Assembly (NCBI RefSeq): GCF_036373705.1
Contig: NC_089851.1
Coordinates: 42,349,470-42,413,469 of the forward strand
DNA: 64,000 nt
Origin: Amia ocellicauda
Taxonomy: Eukaryota; Chordata; Actinopteri; Amiiformes; Amiidae
Reading direction: 5' to 3'
The notes beneath the pieces are model-generated. The model was not told the DNA's origin. It saw only the letters and a list, made by a program, of their open reading frames with translations, and made no database searches. Below, piece by piece: positions 13,344-24,129 of the stretch (position 1 is the first letter of the stretch; the number at the start of each line of letters is the position of its first letter). The translations under genes were made by a program, and so were the position numbers.

Positions 13344-14564
13344 CACTCACCTAAAGGATTATTAGGAACACAATACTAATACTGTGTTTGACCCCCTTTC
13401 GCCTTCAGAACTGCCTTAATTCTACGTGGCATTGATTCAACAAGGTGCTGAAAGCATTCTTTAGAAATGTTGGCCCATATTGATAGGATAGCATCTTGCA
13501 GTTGATGGAGATTTGTGGGATGCACATCCAGGGCACGAAGCTCCCGTTCCACCACATCCCAAAGATGCTCTATTGGGTTGAGATCTGGTGACTGTGGGGG
13601 CCAGTTTAGTACAGTGAACTCATTGTCATGTTCAAGAAACCAATTTGAAATGATTCAACCTTTGTGACATGGTGCATTATCCTGCTGGAAGTAGCCATCA
13701 GAGGATGGGTACATGGTGGTCATAAAGGGATGGACATGGTCAGAAACAATGCTCAGGTAGGCCGTGGCATTTAAACGATGCCCAATTGGCACTAAGGGGC
13801 CTAAAGTGTGCCAAGAAAACATCCCCCACACCATTACACCACCACCAGCAGCCTGCACAGTGGTAACAAGGCATGATGGATCCATGTTCTCATTCTGTTT
13901 ACGCCAAATTCTGACTCTACCATCTGAATGTCTCAACAGAAATCGAGACTCATCAGACCAGGCAACATTTTTCCAGTCTTCAACTGTCCAATTTTGGTGA
14001 GCTTGTGCAAATTGTAGCCTCTTTTTCCTATTTGTAGTGGAGATGAGTGGTACCCGGTGGGGTCTTCTGCTGTTGTAGCCCATCCACCTCAAGGTTGTAT
14101 GTGTTGTGGCTTCACAAATGCTTTGCTGCATACCTCGGTTGTAACGAGTGTTTATTTCAGTCAAAGTTGCTCTTCTATCAGCTTGAATCAGTCGGCACAT
14201 TCTCCTCTGACCTCTAGCATCAACAAGGCATTTTCGCCCACAGGACTGCCGCATACTGGATGTTTTTCCCTTTTCACACCATTCTTTGTAAACCCTAGAA
14301 ATGGTTGTGCGAGAAAATCCCAGTAACTGAGCAGATTGTGAAATACTCAGACCGGCCCGTCTGGCACCAACAACCATGCCACGCTCAAAATTGCTTAAAT
14401 CACCTTTCTTTCCCATTCAGACATTCAGTTTGGAGTTCAGGAGATTGTCTTGACCAGGACCACACCTCTAAATGCAGTGAAGCAACTGCCATGTGATTGG
14501 TTGGTTAGATAATTGCATTAATGAGAAATTGAACAGGTGTTCCTAATAATCCTTTAGGTGAGTG
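13344..14564 (-). mobile_element. Tc1/mariner transposon (DD36E type), one nonsense codon
   Basis: A 1221-bp element with short inverted ends (CACTCACCTAAAGGATTATT) flanked by TA. The transposase frame runs on the minus strand from ATG 14416 to the stop at 13376-13378: 347 codons, in frame throughout. It starts MGKKGDLSNFERGMVVGAR, with two helix-turn-helix segments. The catalytic triad is in AWSDESRF, QQDNAPCHKG and [12 protein letters not shown], with 36 residues between the last two acidic residues. The only disabling change seen is a GGA to TGA at about 13653-13655, just after QQDNAPCHKG. It sits inside the hAT element, so it is younger than that insertion. Confidence 0.9.
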
Positions 14565-14858
14565 TATATCCCATAACAACATAACATACGTAATAGTAAT
14601 CACACAACACTTGCCCTGTAATGTGTTGCATTCTGTATTTCCCACGACAGCCTGCATGTAATATTTGTTAGTTTTGCTTATTGAAGGATTAACGAAATAC
14701 TTGTTGTTTGAATGTCCTTGGTCTTATTTTGTGGCTTGATTAGATAAAAACAAGAAATATCGCGATATATATTGTGTATCGCCCAAACTTATAAAAATAT
14801 TGAGATATTATTTTATTATATTATATTAAGTCATATCGCCCAGCCCTAACAATAATAC

Positions 14859-14860
<2 letters not shown>

Positions 14861-14913
<53 letters not shown>
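14861..14913. repeat. (TAA)n microsatellite
   Basis: About 17 units directly following the hAT target duplication. Confidence 0.95.
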
Positions 14914-14915
<2 letters not shown>

Positions 14916-15110
14916 CATAAACAGATTCTGTTCAAATAATAACTTTATGGGAACTGGGGAAAATGTAGGATGTACCTACACCTATATACAATGAGTTTTT
15001 ACCTTGGGCCTGCCATTGATCTGACAGATGTCCCTTTGCCAGGCAGTCAATGCAAACTGCACTCTTGACTGGAGCAGGGAACAAAGTGAGAAACGTGCAT
15101 TGGAGACATC

Positions 15111-15270
15111 TTACCCACCTGGTAATAGAAAACTACAAACTACAAACTTATACACAATGGCAGCTGCAATTTGAACTCATTTCTTCTTACTCATAAATGC
15201 AACTGCTATGATATAGAACTATGTAGTTTCCCATCAGTGGGTGGGTCAGAGATTTGATTTAATTCAACCC
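15111..15270. repeat. Decayed copy of a palindromic MITE
   Basis: Left arm ACCCACCTGGTAATAGAAAA and right arm with GTGGGTGGGTCAGAGATTTG match the arms of the MITE copies at 46331-46510 and 52761-52941. The outer left end is lost. Confidence 0.7.
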
Positions 15271-15424
15271 TATATCAATATCTATATCACTATCTATAGC
15301 CTCAGTTTATCTCACCGGATGGATTGATTTTTGTCTATTGCCAGCTCAACAGGCCTGTGATGTGCTTGAGATGGCTGTTACTGTAATGCAATTTTGATTT
15401 TTCTTTGACTAAAATGTTTCTTGC

Positions 15425-15452
<28 letters not shown>
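15425..15452. repeat. (CA)n microsatellite
   Basis: About 14 CA units. Confidence 0.95.
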
Positions 15453-15455
<3 letters not shown>

Positions 15456-16881
15456 GAATCACTACATATCTTTATACATTTGAATGTCCATCATGATTTT
15501 CTTTTGGTGGTGGATATCTGAAGGAAATCTGAAGTTCGGGCATGTTCACAGCATGTTGTAACAGGCATTTTCTCCCGCAGGCTATATTTATTGTTTATTA
15601 CTTGAGGAGACAAGCAGGATATCGTTTGTAAAAACACACTCACCTAGAAACGGCACAGGTTCCGATTTTATTCAGGTATCTACTTGTTGCTCAGATGCTG
15701 ACAACAGGTTTGCACACCCTTTCTCAAATAATGGGGGGAGAAAATAAAATTTAAATGCTGACAAGCATTTAGACCATCTAGAAAGTTCTAGACCCTTACC
15801 AAACTAAATTGGCCCCTTTTTAATATTTTTAATATATGGGAAATATTTTAATGATAATTTAGGCTGTGATCCGTAAATATATATTTTCATAGGTTGAAAA
15901 TATATTGTATTTAGTTAATTAAATCAATATCAGCATATATTTTCAACCTATAAAATACATAATTCAGTTATAAAATATATTTCAGATACATCCCATATAT
16001 TTTAAATATACAACACTGTGTCAATTTGTGCATAAGAATAATGTAATATAAGACTCACACATTTCTACCATATATTTTAAAAACACTGTGATGTGGTGAA
16101 ATGAGATAAAGCACCAGAAGCTAAATTGATGCATAGTTTCTTTGCATGGATAGAACCTTACAAGCAAAACAATGTAATCAGAGCTGAATGAAGTAATGAG
16201 AATTGCAGTTAAAATGGTGAACTGCATAAAAACTAAAGTCCTGGATGGGGTCTGATCATGTGCAATTGCTAAAATAAATAAATACCATCACAGTGCATTA
16301 GATCGACATAGCAAAACTTATGTTCTTGTCTGAAATATTTGAAATATAACCCACCTGAAGCAGTCCATTCAAGGAAGAAACAGCAGTGTGTTCTTGGTTT
16401 ATGACAAAATGTAGGGATACAAGAAGCAGCTCACTGTTTGGAACAAAAAAAATGGTAAGAGGAGCAATTTGAATTTTTTCCACTCCTCAGTGGACAATCA
16501 GAGAGGGCAATTGAGTTTCTTTTGCCATTCACAACTTACCTGTCAGGATTTTCAACTGTGACTGTCACAAAAAAATAAGCTCTGTCCAACTTTAATGCCC
16601 ATGTTAAGAGTCAGCCTGTCTCCAATTGCCAGTAGACTGGATTACATAATTGACCAGAAGCAAGCACAAGTGCCTCACCAACTGCTTGTAAGTAGATATA
16701 AAAATATATATTTTAGTTATTGTGTAGATTTACAAACTAACATACTGTGGCAAATTCAATTTATTGTGAAATAATAGAAAACACATCAATATGAAGGGTG
16801 CCTGCGAAGAAAAGGAGCACCCGGGAGGAAGCGCTCACCTTGTGTGGAAACACGTTAATGTAAATTTTAACCCATAGCGGA
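15453..16881. other. Intergenic upstream of the cytokine gene
   Basis: No supported exon. AT-rich, with several ATATTTTAAATATA-like palindromic words at 15830-16010. The stretch 16160-16246 is about 80 percent identical to 19321-19406 in the cytokine's first intron. Confidence 0.5.
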
Positions 16882-17401
16882 GGGCCAATGTGAATGCAAG
16901 CAGGGCTGAACTCAGGGTCATCCCGGGTCCACTCAACCTGGGATTAGATGTTGTAGTGTGAAAACAGCTTAGGGTTGAGATTTCCAACCCAGGACGAAGT
17001 GCTCTCCATGGGTTGAAAACACACAGGGTTACACAAAAACATTTGTCAATTGACAAGGTTCAAGCATTTGTAAATAAAAATGACAAGAGCACTGTAGTGT
17101 GAGAATGGAGTCCAGGAGGTGGTCTGTGGGCAAATTAAAATATCTAAAAGTTCAAGATTACAATCGTAATCAATCGGGCAGTCAGCAGGAAAACTGTCAA
17201 TCTTCTCCCCGCCACTGTGTTTGACCTGGGTTGATAATATGTAATATGAAACAGTTCAATCCTGTATACAAAATTCAAAGCCCGTGTATTGTAGTGCAAG
17301 GCAAATGTAAATACAAGCAGGGCTGAACTCAGGGGTGAGTCACCCCAGAGCTGCCCCGGGTCCACTCAACCCAGGATTAGATGGTGTAGTGTCAAAAAAG
17401 C
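16882..17401. repeat. Direct repeat pair of about 90 bp (16882-16970 and 17300-17401)
   Basis: Both copies share AGCAGGGCTGAACTCAGG, CCGGGTCCACTCAACC and GGATTAGATG(T/G)TGTAGTGT. The second has an extra insertion (GAGTCACCCCAGAGCTG). They may be the ends or subrepeats of an unrecognised non-autonomous transposon. Confidence 0.65.
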
Positions 17402-18354
17402 TATAGACAATTTGACACACAGACAAGGCTTCTTTTGCATGTGAAAATGCAAAAGAAGTAGTTTTGCATGCGTGCATTGTATTTAATAGGCTGTAATAGG
17501 TGGCAGGCCAAGGGGGTCACTGCATGCAGGGTCCTATTGGAGCTTTGCTATAAGGCTTTTCATGTGTTTCGGTGTCAAAGGTGATGACCCATACTCATAC
17601 TTCCTTGGGGAACTGTTTCGGAATTGAACGATATCCAGGGATATACTGGGATGAACGCTAAAAGACAAGAAAACACAAAAATGATGTCAAGAAAACCAAC
17701 AAAAACTTCCAGGTAGAATCCATCATGTGATTCAGAAAGACAGCAGAAGATGATAATAATTTATATTTATATATAAAATACTTAAATATGAAATACTTAA
17801 TCTAAAAGTAGAATGGCCTGAGTGAATAATTACCCCATTACATTTGCTTTATAACATTTTAAACAAAGCAAAGCACACCTTAACTATTTCATACAGGATG
17901 GAATTAAGACAGTTAACAGGGGAATCCCTAAAGGATTACATCATTTAGGGGAGAGCACATAATTTGAGGTCATTTTACATATCTGAGTGAAGACAAAAGG
18001 TAGTAGTTTCTAAATCCTGAAACTGTAACAATGAATTACGTAATATACATGAGCTTTTACTGTACATAATGTTGGGCTAGAACTACTGGAATACAAGGAC
18101 TTTTACTTTCAGTTCCCCACCCCACCCCCCCTGCTGAGCTGCTTCTGCAATTGTTTCCTTCCCAGAGTTAAATGTCAGGTTTCATGAATCTTAAGAAATA
18201 CAAGAAAACGCAACTAGATTTGCAACACTGAAAATGACTGTAAAGCAAGTTTAAGTATAAACATAAGCCTTCTGTATGTGTGTGCATCTTATGTGTTTGT
18301 GTCTGCTCTGTTTTGTGCATGGTGTTGTGTCTGTGTTACGGTTAAAGTGGTAGA
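17402..18354. other. Intergenic, nothing recognised
   Basis: No supported exon or repeat family. Confidence 0.45.
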
Positions 18355-18440
18355 AAATTATTATTATTATTATTACTCTATTTCTTAGCAGACACCCTTA
18401 TCCAGGGTGACTTACAATTGTTACAAGATATCACATTATT
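18355..18440. mobile_element. SINE/LINE tail fragment
   Basis: CAGACACCCTTATCCAGGGT followed by GACTTACAATTGTTACAAG is the conserved 3' tail shared by fish V-SINE-type elements. A short (ATT)n run precedes it. The inverse tail (CACCCTGGCTAAGGGTGTCT) is found in the SINE at 38825. Confidence 0.6.
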
Positions 18441-18657
18441 TTAAATCTCAAACAATAATAACATTTGCATGACTGAGTAATGTATTTGATATCTACAGGG
18501 CTTATAGAATTCTACTATAATCTATTTTATTCATTTTGAAGTATTGTACTTGAAAAGATGAAAAGAAACAGAATGCCGCCCCACCCACACACTTTCCTTA
18601 TTGTGTGGGATTACTACCTGGAAATAAGTGTACCTGGCCAACATTGTACAAATTGTG

Positions 18658-18667
18658 TTTCACTTTC
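18658..18667 (-). promoter_or_regulatory. IRF/ISRE element of the cytokine promoter
   Basis: TTTCACTTTC on the + strand, GAAAGTGAAA on the minus strand, an exact match to the IRF core GAAANNGAAA. It lies about 40 bp upstream of the TATA box. Confidence 0.7.
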
Positions 18668-18678
18668 TGTCAACAGGT

Positions 18679-18688
18679 GGAGTGTCCC
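18679..18688 (-). promoter_or_regulatory. Kappa-B site of the cytokine promoter
   Basis: The minus strand reads GGGACACTCC, fitting the consensus GGGRNWYYCC at every position. It lies between the IRF element and the TATA box, the usual layout of virus-inducible interferon promoters. Confidence 0.6.
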
Positions 18689-18707
18689 CTAAGGGATGTG
18701 AATTTAG

Positions 18708-18715
18708 TATAAAAG
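18708..18715 (+). promoter_or_regulatory. TATA box of the cytokine gene
   Basis: TATAAAAG. Transcription would be expected to start near 18738, giving a short leader exon that ends with a consensus donor, TAAG|GTAAGA, at 18814. Confidence 0.7.
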
Positions 18716-18737
18716 AACCAAGACTGCGATCAGAATG

Positions 18738-21700
18738 GCATCTCAACATCAGCATCAAGATTAAGACCCAAGACCTACAATTCAAACTACTGAAGTACAC
18801 ACATCTCCACTAAGGTAAGATTGTTTTCTACACTTCAAACAGTGCAGCCAAAGTCTCTTCTTCTATGGGCTTTACTTACAAAGTAGTGGCAGTGGGAAAA
18901 GTGCCGATTGCAAGGTTAAAGGAATGTGTTTTTTCATTGTATGGGTTGAATTCTTCTTTGTGAAGAAGAGATTTGAGAGCACATACGGTGAACCTGTAGA
19001 CTATAGTTATGAATGCTTCAGAACCATTTATCATATTGACTTTTCCGCTACTGAATTATATTTTTTTTGTTGCTCCAGTATTTCACATTGCTAATACATT
19101 TTATAATGATAAGGGAAAATGTTTAATCATATCTGGAATAAAGTCATTAAAGAAGAAAGAATTTCATATTGTTTAACACAGTGATTGTACATAGAGGATA
19201 AACATGTAATAAAAACCTGAATAGAGAGAGACCACTTACAGCCAATTAACTGTTTGTATTATGATAAGTTCAGAAGGAAGGAACATGCAAAATGGGCAGT
19301 TTTCCAATTATAGATTTTTAGAAGCAAAACAATGTCAGTAGAACTGAATTAAGTCATGAGGATTGCAGTGAAAATGGTGAACTGCATAAAAAATAATGTC
19401 CTGGATTCCAGATGTGTTGCAGTCTTAATGTGAGAGCATTTTTGTCTTGTTTTGTTTGTTTATTTAATGTGAGGATTGTTTCACTGTAGGAAACATGTGC
19501 TGGACCAGCAGTGCCCTTCCCATTGCCCTCTTCTGCCTTCTTGTCCCGGCTCTTCAAGCACACAGGCACTGCATTGAGAAGATTCAATGGAGAGATATTT
19601 TGCTGGACTTGGACGACCTGGTAATAGAAAAAAATCAATTTCAACCAAACTAGGAATTGCAATGTTCAAATCTGTTCTACAGTTCTACTTTCCTGACTGA
19701 CCTCAACTGATACAGATTTAAGCAGAATTCATTCACAATTGACTAATGCTTTGATTATTCATAATGAAATTATTAATGATGCATCTTTAATTATAGGTTT
19801 CACCATCATAGACAGCATTATTATATTTTATGTCATTTATGTACAATTATTTTCAGTTGTTCCATTTAGTTTTTATTCTTTATTTTTAATTTGTATTTTT
19901 TATTTTTATTTTACAGAACAAAAACATCTCCCCGGAGTGCATGCATCACTTTGATGGGACAAGCTTTTGTGATATGAAAGCACTAGTAAACACGGTATGA
20001 TAACATATGCAATTCATGATTGATTCAAAAGGTTTCTTGCAGTATACATCCTACGATGTATTATAACTACAGAATTAGTCTGTGCTGAGTTGTATACACA
20101 GTAAACTAGTATAATGTTTATAACCTATGTTTTTTTATCATCATTATTCAGGTCAAACACGACAACATTCTTCTGCCTAACATCATTAAAAAGACTGCGT
20201 GGATTTACAGCCGAGAAAATCCCTTCAAGAACTCTCAGAAGTTTGTGGATGGACTGGATCATGCACTCTCTGATATGAGAACCTGTGTGAGTACAGTTAC
20301 CGATTCACACTAATTTATTAGTCTAAAGTCCCACTCATAAACTCTCAGGAAAATTATAATTATAAAAAAGGGTTTAGGATTCACTCCTTGCCTACCAGCA
20401 CTGTGTATTTAAATTGTTATTAAAATATTAGCAATAGGCTATGATCCAAAGAGTTATAGCTTTATGTCAAGAACAATGCTGAACCACAGACCTACAGCCT
20501 GAAATATGGAAGAACAGTATTAATTTAGTGAGATATACTTTAATTGTTAATTAAATATCAAATGGATTTTAAGTACAATATAGTACAATAAAGTCCACCA
20601 GTGACTTATCTGGCAAGACAAATACAATGCAATCTAAAACTATTGCCACATTGCATTAGCAACAACTCAGTAATAGTAATAATAGTCACTGGACTCTTAA
20701 ATCCTGTGCTGCCAGTTTGAACCTACCAGTGTCAATTGAATGATAAAGGTGTTGCATCACAGAAAGTCAATAAAAGTGAAATAATTGAGTAAATATGTAA
20801 ATTAAATTGAATCACTAATGTGAGGAAAGTTTAGATTTGTGTTTGTTGGTTTGTTTGTATTCAGTCATTTCCAGAAAAACATTTCATCTTTTTTAATTAA
20901 TAAGTGAAGTAATTACACTTTCACTGTATCTTTAAAATATAAACCTCCTTCAGTTTTGTCATGGATTGAATGTCATTTTCCAAAGCTGACTTCTGACAAA
21001 ACTTAAATGGTACTAGTGGGATCTTTACTAGTATTTTGTATATATTATTATTATTATTAATCTGTCCATGCTTTTATAGTCGACACTGAACAGAACAGTA
21101 AAGTAATTCTAATATAGACACTGGACAAGTGTTTATCTTTGATGCATCTAACATTCTTTGCATGTATCTTGAATTCTCAGGTGCACCCTTCTCAAACTGA
21201 ACACCATGACACCGTAACAACATGCTTTGACAAATTTGAAATATTTCTCAAAAGCAAGGTATGTCTGATAGTAAAATGTCAATTGCATATGAATGGGCCA
21301 TATTAAGTAACTGAACCCAAGCTGTGAGTGAATTACATTCTATGGCCAGGGGATAAAAGTATTTAATGTTAATTTAATGTTGTATAATTTGCTTTAAATT
21401 GTGGTAGAAGAAAAAAAATGTTTATTGTGCATCTTTCTTTTAGGCAAATGTGAGATGTGCCTGGGAGGTTGTCCACGCTACCACGAAGGAGATGCTCCAA
21501 CGGCTGGAGAGATGCACTGTGAGAAGACGTTGATGAGCTTTCTGTTCTGCTGACAGCTCGGATGGCTGGGCGCACATTCATAACACTTTAACCATTGTGA
21601 ATCATTATGTTCTAAAGACAAAGATGTGGAGGGATATGCTTGGCCAACGAAAGCAAAATTTGCTTTATTTTGGACAGAAGTTTTTTTTTTCCTTTGAAAA

Positions 21701-21893
21701 AAGGGTGATACTCTTAATATAATGTTTACGTTTTATGAATATGGTTCTTTAAGTTTTTCCTTTCATTCCTTTCAAATATTTAATAAGATTACCTATTTTT
21801 TTAGAAATCTTGTCAAACAAGCTCTATTTATTGTATGAGTGTTATATTTATAGTTTTTATATATAAGACTTACATGTTTATTTATATAATAAA
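18738..21893 (+). CDS. Type I interferon-like secreted cytokine, 168 aa, six exons
   Basis: A secreted four-helix-bundle cytokine, probably a type I interferon that would signal through class II cytokine receptors for antiviral defence. Exons: leader 18738-18814 (start approximate, non-coding); coding 19490-19620 (ATG 19495), 19917-19994, 20152-20286, 21181-21258, 21444-21533 (TGA). All splice sites are GT-AG, and every coding intron is in phase 0. Residues 1-22 form a signal peptide ending ALQA|H. Cysteines are at 26, 50, 60, 113, 128, 144 and 163. The last exon has CAWEVV (144-149), the type I interferon signature region. The third coding exon ends in Cys and the next begins with Val, as in fish and mammalian interferons. 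Cys26/113 and Cys50/144 fit the four-cysteine bridge pattern. NIS at 45-47 is an N-glycosylation site. Five coding exons is the fish interferon layout. It is short after the signature. Alternative: another helical cytokine such as an IL-7-like protein, which has similar exon sizes. Confidence 0.78.
20900..21040 (+). mobile_element. LINE reverse transcriptase remnant in the cytokine intron
   Basis: Similar to 7300-7445 (CACTGTATCTTT, TTTTGTCATGGAT.GAAT, CTGACAAAACT.AAATG). It is decayed and lies in the intron between the third and fourth coding exons. An ATT run follows. Confidence 0.5.
21820..21893 (+). other. AU-rich 3' UTR and poly(A) signal of the cytokine gene
   Basis: Several ATTTA words (in CTATTTATTG, ATATTTATAG, GTTTATTTATATAA) precede an AATAAA at 21888-21893. 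AU-rich elements of this kind shorten the life of cytokine mRNAs. Confidence 0.65.
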
Positions 21894-21989
21894 ATGTATT
21901 TGAGAAATACTTTTCTGTGTGACCTTTCTTTGAATGGTGTGGTAAAAACATTTCTCTGTAGTACATTTGTTAACCCACAATGATTATAT

Positions 21990-23414
21990 ATATGCCTTGC
22001 GAAAGTATTCACACCCCTTGGCATTTTTCTTTCCTATTGTTGGAATTAAAATGGATTTTCTGGGGGTTTGTATCATTTGATTTACACAACATGCCTACCA
22101 CTCTGAAGATGCAAACCCCCCCCCCAAAGTCAATACTTTGTAGAGCCACCTTTTGCAGCAATTACATCTAGCACAGGCAAAACTGCTCCAGCTCCTTCCG
22201 CTGGTGTACAGCAATCTTTAAGTCATACCACAGATTCTCAATTGGATTGAGGTCTGAGCTTTGACTAGGCCATTCCAAGACATTTAAATGTTTCCCCTTA
22301 AACCACTCGAGTGTTGCTTTAGCAGTATGCTTAGGGTCATTGTCCTGCTGGAAGGTGAACCTCCATCCCAGTCTCAAATCACTGGAAGACTGCAACAGGT
22401 TTCCCTCAAGAATTTTCCTGTATTTAGTGCTATCCATCATTCCTTCAATTGTGACCAGTTTCCCAGTCCCTGCCGATGAAAAACATCCCCACAGCATGAT
22501 GCTGCCACCACCATGCTTCACTGTGTGGATGGTGTTCTCGGGGTGATGAGAGGTGTTGGGTTTGCGCCAGACATAGCATTTTCCTTGATGGCCAAAAAGC
22601 TCAATTTTAGTCTCATCTGACCAGAGTACCTTCTTCCATATGTTTGGGACATGCCATCTGGTGAACAGCAAACGTGTTTGTTAATTTTTTCTTTAAGCAA
22701 TGGCTTTTTTCTGGCCACTCGTCCGTAAAGCCCAGCTCTGTGGAGTGTACGGCTTAAAGTGGTCCTATGGACAGATACTCCAGTCTCCGCTGTGGAGCTT
22801 TGCAGCTCCTTCAGGGTTATCTTTGTTGCCTCTCTGATTAATGCCCTCCTTGCCTGGTCCATGAGTTTTGGTGGGCGGCTCTCTCTTGGCAGGCTTGTTG
22901 TGGTGCCATATTCTTTCCATTTTTTAATAATGGATTTAATGGTGCTCCGTGGGATGTTCAGAGTTTCGGATATTTTTTTATAACCCAACCCTGATCTGTA
23001 CTTCTCCACAACTTTGTCCCTGACCTGTTTGGAGAGCTCCTTGGTCTTCATGGTGCTGCTTGCTTGGTGGTGCCCCTTGCTCAGTGGTGTTGCAGACTTG
23101 ACACTTAGATTGCACACAGATGGATTTTATTTAACTAATTATATGACTTCTGAAGGTAATTGGTTGCACCAGATCTGATTTAGGGGCTTCATAGCAAAGG
23201 GGTGAAAACATATACAGGCACCCTTTTCCGTTTCTTTATTTTTTAGAATTCTTTAAAACAAGTCATTTTTTCATTTAATTTCACTTCACCAATTTGGACT
23301 ATTTAGTGTATGTCCATTACATTAAATCCAAATAAAAATCCATTTAAATTACAGGTTGTAATACAACAAAAGAGGAAAAATGCAAAGGGGGATGAATACT
23401 TATGCAAGGCACTA
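21990..23414 (-). mobile_element. Tc1-like transposon, family C, dead
   Basis: The ends TGCCTTGCGAAAGTATTCAC and ..GAATACTTATGCAAGGCA are inverted, within TA-rich flanks. The minus-strand transposase starts at 23051 (MKTKELSKQVRDKVVEKYR) and shows both DNA-binding helix-turn-helix units. After LLKEKINKH a frameshift near 22670-22690 moves it into the frame holding [22 protein letters not shown] and [10 protein letters not shown]. The C-terminus is cut short at ELEQFCLC near 22168 by a deletion. It stands between the cytokine gene and the first IMPA gene. DD34E spacing. Confidence 0.88.
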
Positions 23415-24129
23415 TATATATATATGCCTAATGGTTCAACTGACCGGTTTCATTTAATGATATTGAAATTTTTCTAGAGGATGTCAACGCTTTTATCCAA
23501 ATCTCAGTTTCCAGCACACTTTAGTGCACACTACTGAATCAACACACTATGCTGTGTTACATTGCAGTATTTTATAAACAAGGCAGTTGCATGTACATCT
23601 GTGCAATAATATCAAGTTATGTGCTTGAATTAAAGCCTTCCACATGTTGGATCCAATCCTGTTGCCTGTTGCTGACAAATAAGGATTGTTACTGTCAGTG
23701 CTCCATTCAGCCAGACAGGTCAGCAGAGGGAGTAATGAGCCAAAATCCTTCATAGGAGGAAACTGAATTTAGCAGCATGTCCTTACAAGGGAAAATACAA
23801 GTGTTGGGGGTCAGTTAATCAGGGTCACCAATAACAGAACTGTGAAGTGTAAAATATAAAACAAACGACAAAAACAAAGTTAAAGCGTAAGTGTAAGCAG
23901 TGAGAATCCAGAGAATCTCTTTACAATTGTGCATCTGAGCTCAGAGGTTTTTTTTCCACACAAAAGTGGATGTGCACCTCAGTTAATAAGCTTTCTTACA
24001 AAAGGCTGTAAACTAGTACAGCTCACCATACCTTTTGTTTCTTTATTTTTACATGTTTTAAATAAATTACTAAAATAACTTGCACTGTAGTTTTAAAACA
24101 TGTGACTGGTTGAAACAAAGATCCAAATC
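23415..24129. other. Intergenic, nothing recognised
   Basis: No supported exon; it lies just upstream of the presumed promoter of the first IMPA gene. Confidence 0.45.

Larger units (their letters stand above)
12453..14848. mobile_element. Non-autonomous hAT transposon carrying a nested Tc1/mariner element
   Basis: Terminal repeats TAGGGCTG ... CAGCCCTA are flanked by a perfect 8-bp direct duplication, ACAATAAT (12445-12452 and 14849-14856). An 8-bp target duplication is the hallmark of the hAT superfamily. Just inside the ends are clustered CGATATAT/ATATCGC words, also inverted. Without the nested element (13344-14564 plus one TA) it is about 1.17 kb, and I see no transposase frame. It contains an (ATT)n run at about 12921-12965. 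Confidence 0.85.

Noticed and set aside
15020..15145. Possible second interferon first exon: an open stretch with ANCTLDW and a ..CACCTG|GTAATAG end identical to the donor of the real exon at 19620
   Set aside because: The donor-like end and following AAAACTACAAAC are the arm of the palindromic MITE also found at 46331 and 52761, so the match is coincidental.
19354..19669. Minus-strand open frames across the first coding exon of the cytokine
   Set aside because: They overlap a well-supported + strand exon with signal peptide and splice sites, and show no domain.
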